This document shows positions 24,741 through 33,561 of a stretch of 64,000 bases of DNA, piece after piece. The position numbers were made by a program, and so were the translations under genes. The DNA is taken from NCBI RefSeq assembly GCF_004000275.1, contig NZ_RCIP01000005.1, positions 248,440-312,439 of the forward strand, written 5' to 3'. This DNA is from Saccharospirillum alexandrii (GTDB lineage: Bacteria; Pseudomonadota; Gammaproteobacteria; Pseudomonadales; Natronospirillaceae). The first letter of the stretch is position 1. Every line of letters starts with the position of its first letter. The notes under the pieces are model-generated. The model worked only from the letters and a program-made list of their open reading frames with translations, was not told the DNA's origin and made no database searches.

Positions 24741-26069
24741 GTGTTTGATGAATTAGACATCGTTCCACCGCTTTCCGCTGCGTTAACCAAGCACGGCATT
24801 CTCGAAGCCACCGACGTGCAGGAAGCGGTAATACCGCGCATTCTGGACGGCAAAGACCTGATGGTCAGCGCCCAGACCGGCAGCGGCAAGACCGTGGCCT
24901 TTGTCTTGCCTATGGTGTCGATGTTCAATCGTCGTTCGTCGCCCAATACCGGCATTCGGGCGCTGATACTGGCACCGACGCGAGAGCTGGCCCGTCAGAT
25001 TCAACAGGTGTGCCGCCAGCTCGGCAGTGCCATCAACGTGACCAGCCTGAGCATCACCGGCGGCGCCTCGTTTCAGGAGCAGGCTGCGGAACTGCGCAAA
25101 ACGCCCGACATTCTGATCGCCACACCGGGCCGATTGAAAGAACATCTGGAACGGCGCAGCCTGGAACTGTCTGACATCGAATTCCTGGTTTTTGATGAAG
25201 CCGACCGCATGCTCGACATGGGCTTCCGGGATGATGTTATCGCCATTACCGAACATTGCTCGCCGACGCGTCAGACGTTGCTGTTTTCAGCCACGCTGGA
25301 GCATGGCGGTGTGCTGGCCATGGCCAAAAAGCTGCTGCACCAGCCGGAAACGATTTCGCTGCACGCTTCGCGCTCGGTGCCCGACAACATTCGCCAGCAG
25401 TACATGCTGGCGCATGACGATCGCTTCAAGGAAAAACTGATCTTTGCCCTGCTCGATGAAAACCCCAGCCAGCAGGTCATTATTTTCACCAACACCATCG
25501 TCAAAGCCGAACGGCTGCATTCGTTGTTGCTCAGTGGCACCCGTCGCTGCGGCATTCTGCACGGCAACCTGACCCAGGAAGAGCGTAACGCCGTGGTCAG
25601 CGGCATGCGCAGCGGCAAATACAAGGTGCTGGTCACCACCGACGTCGCGGCTCGAGGGCTCGATCTGCCCAGTGTTGAACTGGTGGTGAATTTCGATCTG
25701 GCGCGCAAGGGCGATGAGTACCTGCACCGCGTTGGCCGCACCGGGCGTGCCGGTCAGCCGGGCAGGGCGGTCAGCCTGATCGGCCCGAACGAGTGGGACC
25801 TGATGGCCCGCATCCACAAATACCTCGGCGCCGGGTTCGGCAAGACCACCATGCCGGGCCTCACCAGCACCTACCAGGGGCCGGCTAAGGTACGGGCCTC
25901 GGGCAAGGCCTATGGCAAAAAGAAACCGAAAAAGCCGAAGGGCAAAGACAAGGCCAAGGCCAAAAAGCCGGCGAAGTCTGGCCCGCGCCCAAGCCGGCCG
26001 AGCGCCCCGACCGAAGACCGCGATGGCGGTTATAAGCCGATGAAACGCAAAAAGCCCGCGGCTGAGTAA
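24741..26069 (+). CDS. DEAD-box ATP-dependent RNA helicase
   Basis: A 442-aa helicase starting at GTG 24741, nine bases after AAGAAGG. Motifs in order are Q motif (ATDVQEAVIP), AQTGSGKT (44-51), PTRELA, GG, TPGR, DEAD (152-155), SAT (183-185), RGLD and HRVGRTGR. A 60-residue Lys/Pro-rich tail (KKKPKKPKGKDKAK) likely adds RNA binding. It resembles SrmB/RhlE-type helicases in ribosome assembly or mRNA decay, but the subgroup is not certain. The frame stays open upstream to 24636 with no credible start. An intrinsic terminator overlaps the last codons. Confidence 0.9.
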   Translation: MFDELDIVPPLSAALTKHGILEATDVQEAVIPRILDGKDLMVSAQTGSGKTVAFVLPMVSMFNRRSSPNTGIRALILAPTRELARQIQQVCRQLGSAINVTSLSITGGASFQEQAAELRKTPDILIATPGRLKEHLERRSLELSDIEFLVFDEADRMLDMGFRDDVIAITEHCSPTRQTLLFSATLEHGGVLAMAKKLLHQPETISLHASRSVPDNIRQQYMLAHDDRFKEKLIFALLDENPSQQVIIFTNTIVKAERLHSLLLSGTRRCGILHGNLTQEERNAVVSGMRSGKYKVLVTTDVAARGLDLPSVELVVNFDLARKGDEYLHRVGRTGRAGQPGRAVSLIGPNEWDLMARIHKYLGAGFGKTTMPGLTSTYQGPAKVRASGKAYGKKKPKKPKGKDKAKAKKPAKSGPRPSRPSAPTEDRDGGYKPMKRKKPAAE

Positions 26070-26083
26070 GGCGCGGGCTTTTT
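26050..26083 (+). terminator. Intrinsic terminator of the helicase gene
   Basis: AAAAGCCCGCG pairs with CGCGGGCTTTT across a ten-base loop that contains the TAA stop, and ends in five T. A second GC hairpin (GCCCCGCC/GGCGGGGC) follows at 26089-26107. Confidence 0.8.
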
Positions 26084-26126
26084 GAAGGCCCCGCCGTTGG
26101 CGGGGCTGATAAAGACTGGGTGTTGC

Positions 26127-26339
26127 TTAACGCCAGATCGGCTTGATGATCTCACGTACGACCTGATCACGGGTCAGCCCAAGGTCACGCAGGCGGTAGT
26201 CTGGCAGGCTAGCGAGGCTCTGACGCGTCTTGTAACGCATGGCAGTGCGCTTGAATTGCGCCAGCAAACGCTTGGCAAACGGAGCGGGTGAGCTGATTTC
26301 ACAGCAGGCCAAAGGGGTGTTGAGCGTATATTGAGTCAT
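26127..26339 (-). CDS. DUF1127 (YjiS-like) small protein, 70 aa
   Basis: A 70-residue basic protein whose C-terminal half carries the DUF1127 motif: RQSLASLPDYRLRDLGLTRDQVVREIIKPIW. It starts after a strong GGAGG at 26339; an ATG at 26378 lacks support. DUF1127 proteins are small, Arg-rich and in some bacteria bind RNA and affect phosphate or carbon metabolism. It is divergent from a LysR gene with about 125 bp between starts, a common pairing, so the LysR protein may control it. Confidence 0.85.
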   Translation of the reverse strand: MTQYTLNTPLACCEISSPAPFAKRLLAQFKRTAMRYKTRQSLASLPDYRLRDLGLTRDQVVREIIKPIWR

Positions 26340-26421
26340 GATTCGCCTCCTGTTCAGGCAGTGGGATGATGAGTGCATTGTCCGGCAGTTTCAGATAAGC
26401 CACAATTGATATAAATTGCAT

Positions 26422-26436
26422 TTCAAGTAAGCTGAA
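26422..26436. promoter_or_regulatory. Possible LysR-type box between DUF1127 and the LysR gene
   Basis: TTCA-N7-TGAA fits the T-N11-A dyad pattern of LysR-type operators and lies 28 bp upstream of the LysR start. The match is short, so the call is weak. Confidence 0.35.
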
Positions 26437-26463
26437 GTTAACTGAAACATTCGGTGCTTCCCC

Positions 26464-27393
26464 ATGTCCGACTCCCAACTTGCTCGTTTACCTCCGTTAA
26501 ACACCTTGCGATGCTTTGCCCTGGCCGCTGAACACCTCAGTTTTAAACTTGCTGCGGAAGATCTGTTTGTCACCCAGGCCGCTGTGAGCCATCAAATTCG
26601 AACGTTGGAAGAACATCTGGGCGTTAAACTGTTCGAACGCCTGAACCGGGAAGTCCGGCTGACGCCCGAAGGCCACGCGTTGTTACCCTATGTGCAGGAG
26701 GCCTTTGCCAGCCTGAACACGGGCGTCTCCCGGTTGCGCGCCGACCCGAACCCGGACCGGTTGAAAGTCTCGGTCATTCCCTCTTTTGCGTCTGCCTGGC
26801 TGGCGCCCCGCCTGGGCAGCTTTCGCCAGCGACAACCCGAATACCGGGTGGTGCTGAACCCGACCCACCACGTCGATACCTTCGACGGCGAAACCGATGT
26901 TGCCTTGCGTTTTGGCAGCGGCCGTTACCCGGGCCTGGTGTCTGAATGGCTGATGCACGACACCCTAATGGCGGTTTGTGTGCCTGACATGGTGCCGCCG
27001 GAAGGCGCCACCCTGGACTGGCTGCGCACGGTCGATCTGGTCGAAGACTTGGATTATGAGCCGGAACCCTGGGGCCGCTGGGTGCGGCAACAGGGTTATT
27101 TCTGGGAGGGGTTCAACGTGGCCATGACCATCGAAGATTCGCGTATGCTGATCGACATCACCCTGGCCGGCGGCTTCGTCGGCCTGGCGCGCAAGTCGCT
27201 GGTGCAAAGCCATATCATCAGTGGCCGGCTGATCAAGGTTTTCCCTTTTGAGCTCCCCATGGCCTTTTCCTACTACCTGGTCGCCCCGGAACGCTACCTG
27301 AAGCGCCCCAAAGTGGCCGCTTTTCGCAAATGGCTGATCCACGAAATGCAAACCACCTTCCTGCCAGAAATGTGGGACTTCCATGGGACTTGA
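26464..27393 (+). CDS. LysR family transcriptional regulator (GcvA-like)
   Basis: A 309-aa regulator. The N-terminal helix-turn-helix reads LPPLNTLRCFALAAEHLSF...AAVSHQIRTLEEHLGVKLFER, closely like GcvA. The C-terminal effector domain starts near residue 95 (RLKVSVIPSFASAWLAPRL). GcvA-type regulators sense glycine or other amino-acid signals, but members differ widely. No glycine-cleavage gene is near. The divergent DUF1127 gene is the most likely local target. Confidence 0.88.
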   Translation: MSDSQLARLPPLNTLRCFALAAEHLSFKLAAEDLFVTQAAVSHQIRTLEEHLGVKLFERLNREVRLTPEGHALLPYVQEAFASLNTGVSRLRADPNPDRLKVSVIPSFASAWLAPRLGSFRQRQPEYRVVLNPTHHVDTFDGETDVALRFGSGRYPGLVSEWLMHDTLMAVCVPDMVPPEGATLDWLRTVDLVEDLDYEPEPWGRWVRQQGYFWEGFNVAMTIEDSRMLIDITLAGGFVGLARKSLVQSHIISGRLIKVFPFELPMAFSYYLVAPERYLKRPKVAAFRKWLIHEMQTTFLPEMWDFHGT

Positions 27394-27425
27394 GGGTTGG
27401 TTGTCTGGTTGCCAGGAATCCGTTC

Positions 27426-27530
27426 CAGCAACTGGGTAGACCTGTGTGGGGTCGGCGTAAATCCATCCGTGGAGCCTAGGCCGCAACATCCATGTTGCGG
27501 ACTTCCCCACACAGGTCTACCCAGTCGCTG
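27426..27530 (+). repeat. Three-way-junction intergenic palindrome, copy 1
   Basis: Outer arms of 26 bp (one mismatch) at 27426-27451 and 27505-27530 enclose two smaller hairpins. One is a TCCA/TGGA hairpin near 27462-27473 and the other is CCGCAACAT-CC-ATGTTGCGG at 27481-27500. It is one of four related elements (27655, 32458, 39216). It lies after the LysR gene in a gap between convergent genes. Confidence 0.88.
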
Positions 27531-27654
27531 GCACTCGCTAAGGTGACACTTCAAATACAACCATTTCCGTTCTATTAAAGTGGCAGCCAAGCAATAAGGC
27601 TAAGTAGGTAAAACAGTGGGATTATGAGGTGGCACCGAAGACTAGGGACGGCGG

Positions 27655-27747
27655 TCGGGTAGGCTTATCCGGGGGAGTCCACAGCATGGATGCTGTGGTC
27701 TAGGCCCCATGGAGGGGTCCACGCCGACCCCGGATAAGCCTACCCGA
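27655..27747 (-). repeat. Three-way-junction intergenic palindrome, copy 2 (inverted)
   Basis: Outer arms of 20 bp at 27655-27674 and 27728-27747 pair perfectly. Inside are CCACAGCAT-GG-ATGCTGTGG at 27679-27698 and a GGCCCC/GGGGTCC hairpin at 27703-27720. It is in the opposite orientation to copy 1. Compared with the other copies, two base pairs of the inner hairpin and several of the outer arm have changed on both sides. Confidence 0.88.
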
Positions 27748-27793
27748 TTGCCAGGCCCGGCCCACAAGCAACCAACCAAAAACAACGGGCCTG

Positions 27794-28852
27794 TCAGGCC
27801 ACGCAGTGGCCGATCCCCTGAAGCAACCTCAAAAACGACTGCACCGCAGCCACTTGTGCGGTTTCCTGCATGGTGTGGTAGCCAGTGGTTGGGATTTGCA
27901 GGGTGGTGCCATGGACCAGGCCGTTGGAGGCAGCGGTGATGCGGCCGAGTTCGGTGCTGCCGAGTGACTGGGGTTTCTGGCCGCTGGCTTCCAGCTCTGC
28001 ATTGCGCTGGGCGATGTAGTCGTCTTTGAAGCTGTAGCGGATGCCCTCGCTGTTGCACAGGGCTTCCAGGCTTTCGGTGGTGTCGCGGTTGAACTCGGCG
28101 TTGGCGTCGCGATGGCGCAACACCACATCCTGAATGTCGGCGCTGGCTCTGTCCGGGTAGGGGCTGGTGTCGACCACGACCAACTGATTCGTTGAACCGC
28201 CGAAGCGGCGAAACCATTCCAGCAAGTAACGCCAGCTGCGCCCGGCCTCTTCCTGTGCGGTAAAGAACGCCGTGCCTTGGTAGCCGAGTGCGAACAGATG
28301 CACCAGGCAGGCGGCGGTGAGCACGTTGTCCAACTGGCCGCTGAGCAGGCCGTCCTGATGCAGCAGCCGGTCCTGAAAGGCCACGGGTGTGCCGGCGACC
28401 AGGTGGTCGAGCCCCTCGACGTTGAAGATCAGGTTATTGCGGTGCTCGCAGATGTAGCTGTCGACAATGGTACCGGCGCCCCGGTAAGCGCCGGACCAGG
28501 GTTCATAGGCCATCAGCGGGGTTTTGGGGAAGCGGTCGACGATCTTGCGCATCAGCTCTTCGGAAACCGAATTGCCCAGCAAATCTGACCGGCTGCCAGC
28601 CACGAACGCCGCGTACTGGAATTCATTCGGGCCGGTGCAGACCAGGCCATGTCGGTCGATGTGAGCCGAGAAGTAGGTGGTGTCGGGCTGGTTGCCCTGG
28701 GCGACCAACAGGCCCTCGTACCAGGTGACGTTGGCACCGCGCTCTTCCAGTTCCCGTTGCAGAACCCGGAAGAAGGAATGCTCGGCCCCGACCACGCTGG
28801 GTTCGCGGATCAGTACTTTCAGCAGATCGATAAAGTCGTCAAAGTGTGCCAT
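27794..28852 (-). CDS. Osmoprotectant NAGGN system M42-type peptidase
   Basis: A 352-aa co-catalytic metallopeptidase-like protein. Family landmarks are FSAHIDRHG (about 61-69) with metal-binding His and Asp, SGQLDNVLTA (about 170-180), AQEEAGRSW with the catalytic Glu pair, and VVVDTSPYPD. This matches the peptidase associated with synthesis of N-acetylglutaminylglutamine amide (NAGGN), an osmolyte of salt-adapted bacteria. The asparagine-synthetase-like and acetyltransferase genes that usually adjoin it are absent here. It starts after AGGAA. Confidence 0.85.
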   Translation of the reverse strand: MAHFDDFIDLLKVLIREPSVVGAEHSFFRVLQRELEERGANVTWYEGLLVAQGNQPDTTYFSAHIDRHGLVCTGPNEFQYAAFVAGSRSDLLGNSVSEELMRKIVDRFPKTPLMAYEPWSGAYRGAGTIVDSYICEHRNNLIFNVEGLDHLVAGTPVAFQDRLLHQDGLLSGQLDNVLTAACLVHLFALGYQGTAFFTAQEEAGRSWRYLLEWFRRFGGSTNQLVVVDTSPYPDRASADIQDVVLRHRDANAEFNRDTTESLEALCNSEGIRYSFKDDYIAQRNAELEASGQKPQSLGSTELGRITAASNGLVHGTTLQIPTTGYHTMQETAQVAAVQSFLRLLQGIGHCVA

Positions 28853-28880
28853 GGGGGTCGGGTTCCTGGTAGAGCGGTTG

Positions 28881-29426
28881 TTACCACATCAAATCGTCGG
28901 GGACCACAAAGTCGGCATAGGGGTCGTCTTCATCCGGCTGGTTTGCATCGGGCTCGGCCAAAAATATCACGGCTTCGGCAAAACGCTGCGCGATTTTTTC
29001 AGCGACGGCTTTGGCGACGACTACATAGCGCTCATCGACCGAGCAAATGGCCACCCGGCCTTTCGCCAACTGGTCCTGAATTTCCTGGCTGACATAGAGC
29101 TGTTTGATCTTGTTGATGCGTGCATCGGTAAAGCTGAAGCGAATGTCGCCGTCGACGCTCAGCGCATTTTGCGCCAGCATCTGAGCCGCCTGGGCTTTCA
29201 TGGCCTTGGCCTGTTCGGCCTCTTGCCGCTGACGGTTCAGTTCGCGATCACGCTCGGCTTTTTCATCGCGCTCGCGTTGCAGCCGTGCCTGTTTTTCCAG
29301 GTCGGCCTCGGTCGGGCCCTTGTGCTGGTGTTTGCTTTGTTTGCGTTTGTCCCGCTCGGCTTTTTTAGCCGCGTTCTTGTCGACCAGACCCGCTTTCATC
29401 AATTGGTCTGCCAGGGATTTTGCCAT
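28881..29426 (-). CDS. DUF2058 family protein (YaiL-like)
   Basis: A 181-aa protein. A charged coiled-coil region (residues about 15-95, rich in Lys, Glu, Arg and Gln) is followed by a small compact domain with IRFSFTDARINKIKQLYVS and RVAICSVDERYVVV. YaiL-type proteins co-purify with nucleic acid or nucleoid fractions; no activity is known. It lies 28 bases upstream of the peptidase gene on the same strand and may be cotranscribed with it. Confidence 0.85.
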   Translation of the reverse strand: MAKSLADQLMKAGLVDKNAAKKAERDKRKQSKHQHKGPTEADLEKQARLQRERDEKAERDRELNRQRQEAEQAKAMKAQAAQMLAQNALSVDGDIRFSFTDARINKIKQLYVSQEIQDQLAKGRVAICSVDERYVVVAKAVAEKIAQRFAEAVIFLAEPDANQPDEDDPYADFVVPDDLMW

Positions 29427-29502
29427 GCTGAGTGCCTGCTTGAGTGGCTGTTACTGTGGCGCCATTCTAGCAGGCACAGAAAGGGCTTGGTATGGCAGCG
29501 GG

Positions 29503-32352
29503 TTAACCGGTTTCGAGCTGTCGCACCAGGGTAGTTTCATCCACGTCATCCAGTTGCTCGGGTTTTAGAAAGCCAACGGCGTAGGTGCGATAAGCACTGG
29601 TTTCGATAAAGACCTTCAGCAAGTCCCGGTCACAGTGTCCATTCAGGGCCATCGATACCATGATGCTGAGCGATTCCGACAGAGTCTTCGCTGGTTTGTA
29701 GGGCCGGTCGGCGGCGGTCAGCGCTTCAAACACATCGGCAATGGCCATGATGCGCTCAGAGACAGACATGGCGTTGCCATCCAGTTTGCGCGGGTAACCG
29801 GTGCCATCCATGCGTTCGTGGTGATTGGCAGCGATGTCCGGCACCCGGGCCAGATGCCGTGGCCAGGGCAGGGTGGTCAGCATCCGGTAGGTTTCAACGA
29901 TGTGGTTATTGATCTTGAAGCGTTCTTCGTCGTTGAGGGTGCCGCGCCGGATCGACAGGTTATAGCGTTCGCCCTGATTCGCCGAGTACTCCGGCAGCAG
30001 CATATCGAACCCCCAGCGGTTGTTGGGGTGGTGGGGTTCCACCGGCGGCTGGTTTCTGCCCCAGGGTTCACGATGCTCGCGCTTGTTGGCCAGCAGCAGT
30101 TCCAGGCAGGGTAGCGGTGGTTCGGGTTCACGGGCCAGACGTTCGGCTTCGTCGAAGGAGATGCCGATGCGGTCGCTAAAATGTCGCCACCAGGTCTGGT
30201 CGCCAATCCGGTTCATGCGTTCGATGTCGTCGTCACTTACCCGGGCCTCGCTGCCCAGGTTCAAGCGGGCAATAAAGGCAAAGTCATGCTGCAATTGCGC
30301 TTGCTGGCGGTCGCGTTTTTGCACCAGCAACTCTGGGTCGCCGCCCTTGTTCAGGTCGGCCAGGTAATCGATTTCCGCATCGCGGTGCAGCACTTCAAAG
30401 CGCATGCGAATTTCGTGCAGCCGATTATACAGGGTCTCCAGCTTGGTGGCTTTATCGACAATGTATTCGGGCGTGGTGATCTTGCCGCAGTCGTGCAACC
30501 AGGCGGCGATGGTGAATTCGTAACGTTCTTCTGCGGTCAGCGAGAAGTCTGCAAAGGGGCCTTCGGTTTGCGCTTCCACCTTGTTGAGCAGAATGCTGGC
30601 GACTTGTGGCACCCGGTCACAATGGCCACCGGTATAGGGTGATTTGGTATCGATGGCGTCGGCCAGCAAGCGGATGATGCCGTCGAACAGGGCTTTCTGT
30701 TCTTTGAACAAGCGCCGGGTTTCAATGGCAATGGCTACCGAGCCGGCCATGCGTTCCATGAAACGTTCGAATTCAACATCACTGATGATCGTCTGTTCAG
30801 GCCGGTTTATCGCCAGTACACCGATGGGGTGGTTGCTCCGGTTAACCAGCTTGGTCGTGGTGAGTCGCTGGTCTTCGCGTGCCAGGGTTTCAGTGACCGC
30901 CGCCACCGGGTCTTCGCCCAGCGTCAGCGTGACGGGTACCCGGGTGGGCCCTACATGGCCGGCGCGAATCAGCCGAGTCTGTTCGGTGTTGCTCAGGTAC
31001 ACCACGGCGTCAGTCGCGCCGACGGCGGAGGCCAGTTCGTGCAGCACTTCGCTGATCATATTGTCCAGATCGGTCGAGCGGTTCAGTGTCTGGCTGATGC
31101 GACTGAAGTTGGTGATCATCCCCGCCATGCGTTCGGTGTGCAGCCCCAGGTCATGCACTTCCCGGATGTTGGAATGCACGCCCTGTATTTCAGCATCGAA
31201 TTCGAAGCGACCAATGGCCTCAACCTGGTCGGCCAGTTCATGCAGGGGTTTGCCAATGCGGCTGCCAAGCCACCAGCCAATGGGCAGGAAGGCGATGACC
31301 AGCAATAACGACAGTCCGACCTGCTTGCGCAGCAGGGCTTTGGCATCGGCCAGCAACGAGGCTTCCGGAACGGCCATTAACACGCGCAGATTTTCATTGG
31401 CAAAGGTCGAAAGCGGCGACCAGAGCCCAAACCCCGGTTCGTCGCCCATGGTGACGGGAAACAGAGTGCCGGCTGGCTGAGTGCTGTTTGCCACTTCATT
31501 CAGGGCGGGCAGGTCCAGCTCCGACAGCAAGGCCAGGCGCAGGCTGTCGTTTATGTCTGGCAGAACCATCTGTTCGATATGTTGATAGCCAATCACCTTG
31601 TTGCCTTCGCTGACCAGAGCAAGCTGGGTACCCGGAACCGGAGACAACGTATCGACTTGCATGGACAGGTCTTCAACGGAGGCATCCACCGCGAGAATGG
31701 CACCCGTAGCCGACTGGCTGGCCAGGCTGATGCCGATTTCGCCGGTGGTATAAAACACGTAGGGGTTGGTCAGAATACGCCCGTTGTTGGCTTCTGCGTC
31801 GATAAACCAGGGTCGGTTGCGCGGGTCGAAGGTGTAGTCGGGCCGAATGACGATGCTTTTGAGGCGCACGTTCTCGTCGTACCAGGCCCAGCGGCCCAGG
31901 GTTTCGCCATTGCGGCGCTCAACACTTTGCAGCAGATAGCGGGCGTCGTCCGGTGCTTCCAGCAAGCGGCGGGCGCGCTCGTTGTTGATGGGCCGGAGCA
32001 GCAGGAAGTCACCATCCGGATAGCCTACATACACCGCGCTGATCACATCGTTTGACGCCAGCACCTGAGCCAGGGCCGGCACCCGCTTCAGGCGCTCTTC
32101 AAAGCGCACGGCTGAGACCAGCGGGTCATATTGCAACTGGGCTACGATGCTCGCGACCGGTTCAATCAACTGGTCGATCTGGCCATCCAGAAGCTCAGAG
32201 GCACTTTCGGCTGCAGACACCGTGGCGGAAAGCAGGGTTTCGCGGGTACTCTGGTAACTGAGGGTGACCAGGGCAAGGCTAAGCACAAGCAAGCTCAGTG
32301 TAATGGCAGCACTGATCATCCATTGCAAGGGAATGTAAAACCGCTGTGACAC
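29503..32352 (-). CDS. HD-GYP cyclic-di-GMP phosphodiesterase with periplasmic sensor and GAF domain
   Basis: A 949-aa membrane protein. Membrane segments lie at about 11-33 and 346-363 and enclose a 310-residue dCache-like sensor. A HAMP-like linker (364-415) and a GAF domain (420-545) follow, then an HD-GYP domain (560-905). Catalytic motifs are GGHCDR (575-580), HDCGK (620-624) and HHERMDGTGYP (844-854). The 220 residues between HDCGK and HHE are about 150 more than in typical HD-GYP domains and include a coiled coil and Trp-rich sequence. It should hydrolyse cyclic-di-GMP in response to an external ligand. Confidence 0.9.
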   Translation of the reverse strand: MSQRFYIPLQWMISAAITLSLLVLSLALVTLSYQSTRETLLSATVSAAESASELLDGQIDQLIEPVASIVAQLQYDPLVSAVRFEERLKRVPALAQVLASNDVISAVYVGYPDGDFLLLRPINNERARRLLEAPDDARYLLQSVERRNGETLGRWAWYDENVRLKSIVIRPDYTFDPRNRPWFIDAEANNGRILTNPYVFYTTGEIGISLASQSATGAILAVDASVEDLSMQVDTLSPVPGTQLALVSEGNKVIGYQHIEQMVLPDINDSLRLALLSELDLPALNEVANSTQPAGTLFPVTMGDEPGFGLWSPLSTFANENLRVLMAVPEASLLADAKALLRKQVGLSLLLVIAFLPIGWWLGSRIGKPLHELADQVEAIGRFEFDAEIQGVHSNIREVHDLGLHTERMAGMITNFSRISQTLNRSTDLDNMISEVLHELASAVGATDAVVYLSNTEQTRLIRAGHVGPTRVPVTLTLGEDPVAAVTETLAREDQRLTTTKLVNRSNHPIGVLAINRPEQTIISDVEFERFMERMAGSVAIAIETRRLFKEQKALFDGIIRLLADAIDTKSPYTGGHCDRVPQVASILLNKVEAQTEGPFADFSLTAEERYEFTIAAWLHDCGKITTPEYIVDKATKLETLYNRLHEIRMRFEVLHRDAEIDYLADLNKGGDPELLVQKRDRQQAQLQHDFAFIARLNLGSEARVSDDDIERMNRIGDQTWWRHFSDRIGISFDEAERLAREPEPPLPCLELLLANKREHREPWGRNQPPVEPHHPNNRWGFDMLLPEYSANQGERYNLSIRRGTLNDEERFKINNHIVETYRMLTTLPWPRHLARVPDIAANHHERMDGTGYPRKLDGNAMSVSERIMAIADVFEALTAADRPYKPAKTLSESLSIMVSMALNGHCDRDLLKVFIETSAYRTYAVGFLKPEQLDDVDETTLVRQLETG

Positions 32353-32457
32353 AGGTTGGGCCCTCGCCCGGCTGATTGTCAGCCAAGGCAGTAATCACGG
32401 GTTACTTTGCTTGCTCAAAAAGACGGAGTTTGGGTCTGTTGATGTGGTTGGAACCCG

Positions 32458-32568
32458 TGCTGGCAGCCGGGTAAACCTATCCGGGGTCGGCGTATATCCG
32501 TCCATGGAGCCTAGACCGCAACATCCATGTTGCGGACTTCCCCGGATAGGTCTACCCGGCCGCCAGCA
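32458..32568 (+). repeat. Three-way-junction intergenic palindrome, copy 3
   Basis: Outer arms of 29 bp with two mismatches (32458-32486 and 32540-32568) enclose the same inner hairpin CCGCAACAT-CC-ATGTTGCGG and a TCC/GGA hairpin. It lies in the 299-base gap upstream of the HD-GYP gene. Nothing else was recognised in that gap. Confidence 0.88.
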
Positions 32569-32651
32569 CTCAGCAGTGTGCCTAAACCGCTAGTTGAGCC
32601 GAACGTACTTATCGTTAGCCTAGACGGTTTTCCGGCCAGTGTGAGATGAAT

Positions 32652-32978
32652 TTATAAGTCTTTGAATTGGTCTTTCAGCGCGTCGAAGGCGCGGCGCTTG
32701 ACGTCATCTTCGAGTTGCACCGGGTCGGCCTCGGGAATCAGCTGGCTGCTGTCGAGTTGGGCGTCGGTTGGGGAAGGGGTCTGGTCGGCGGGGGCCTTTT
32801 CCGATTCAATGTGGTCCTGTAGCAGAATCAGGGCATCGACCGAGCCTTGTATCGCGTCTTCATCGCCCTGATGCTGGCTGATGCGTTGTTCAAGGCGCGC
32901 AACAACCTGCTGTACTTCGTCCAGCGAGGGCTGTTTTTCGGAAAGCCACTGTTGGGCACTTTCTGCGGATGTAGACAT
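32652..32978 (-). CDS. Hypothetical acidic coiled-coil protein, 108 aa
   Basis: The protein is acidic and mostly helical. An N-terminal coiled-coil-like stretch (SLDEVQQVVARLEQRISQ) is followed by a Pro/Asp-rich linker and a charged end (KRRAFDALKDQFKDL). No family is recognised. Its ATG overlaps the alkB ATG on the other strand by two bases (CATG), so the two promoters must lie within the neighbouring coding regions. Confidence 0.65.
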   Translation of the reverse strand: MSTSAESAQQWLSEKQPSLDEVQQVVARLEQRISQHQGDEDAIQGSVDALILLQDHIESEKAPADQTPSPTDAQLDSSQLIPEADPVQLEDDVKRRAFDALKDQFKDL

Positions 32979-33561
32979 GAGAACCTGCGAAACCTTACTG
33001 GATGATCAATCGGGATGCCTGCAAGTGTACCGGAACTGGTGGCCAAACGCCGAGGCCTGGATGCAGGATTGTGTCGAGAATTTGCCCTGGGAGCAGAGCC
33101 GGGTGCGGGTTTATGGCCAGGAACACCCCATTCCAAGGTTGGAAGCCTGGCTGGGCGACGTGGGTGTTCGCTACGGCTACAGCGGCCAAACCCGCATAAT
33201 GAATGGCTGGCCCGCCCATTGGCAGCCGCTGCTTAACGCCGTTGGCCAGCAGGCAAACAGTGATTTCAATTTTGCACTGGCCAACTGGTATCGCAACGGC
33301 GCCGATCGGATGGGCTGGCACGCCGATAACGAAGCAGAGCTGGGCAGTAACCCAACGGTCGCTACGCTATCCTTCGGTGACGCCCGCGACTTCCGCCTGC
33401 GCCGCAACGATAACCACCGGGAGACGCTCACGGTAACGTTGAACCCGGGGGATCTGCTGGTAATGTCCGGAGCCATGCAGCACCATTGGCAGCACAGCTT
33501 GCCAGCTCGCGCAAAAGCGGAGGATCGGATCAGTCTGACGTTTAGGAGAGTAATGGCTTAA
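32977..33561 (+). CDS. alkB: Alpha-ketoglutarate-dependent DNA repair dioxygenase AlkB
   Basis: A 194-aa dioxygenase of the ALKBH2/3-like AlkB group. Iron ligands are His115 and Asp117 (GWHADNE) and His173 (WQHSLP). 2-Oxoglutarate would be held by Arg184 and Arg190 (DRISLTFRR). It removes alkyl groups such as 1-methyladenine and 3-methylcytosine by oxidation. The start at 32977 gives the normal family length but has no clear ribosome site. It is divergent from the 108-aa gene and convergent, with overlapping stops, with the gene at 33558. Confidence 0.88.
   Translation: MRTCETLLDDQSGCLQVYRNWWPNAEAWMQDCVENLPWEQSRVRVYGQEHPIPRLEAWLGDVGVRYGYSGQTRIMNGWPAHWQPLLNAVGQQANSDFNFALANWYRNGADRMGWHADNEAELGSNPTVATLSFGDARDFRLRRNDNHRETLTVTLNPGDLLVMSGAMQHHWQHSLPARAKAEDRISLTFRRVMA

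Larger units (their letters stand above)
27394..27793. other. 400-base intergenic gap holding two repeat copies
   Basis: The gap between the convergent LysR and M42-type peptidase genes holds palindrome copies 1 and 2 in opposite orientations, separated by about 125 bases in which nothing was recognised. Confidence 0.7.
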
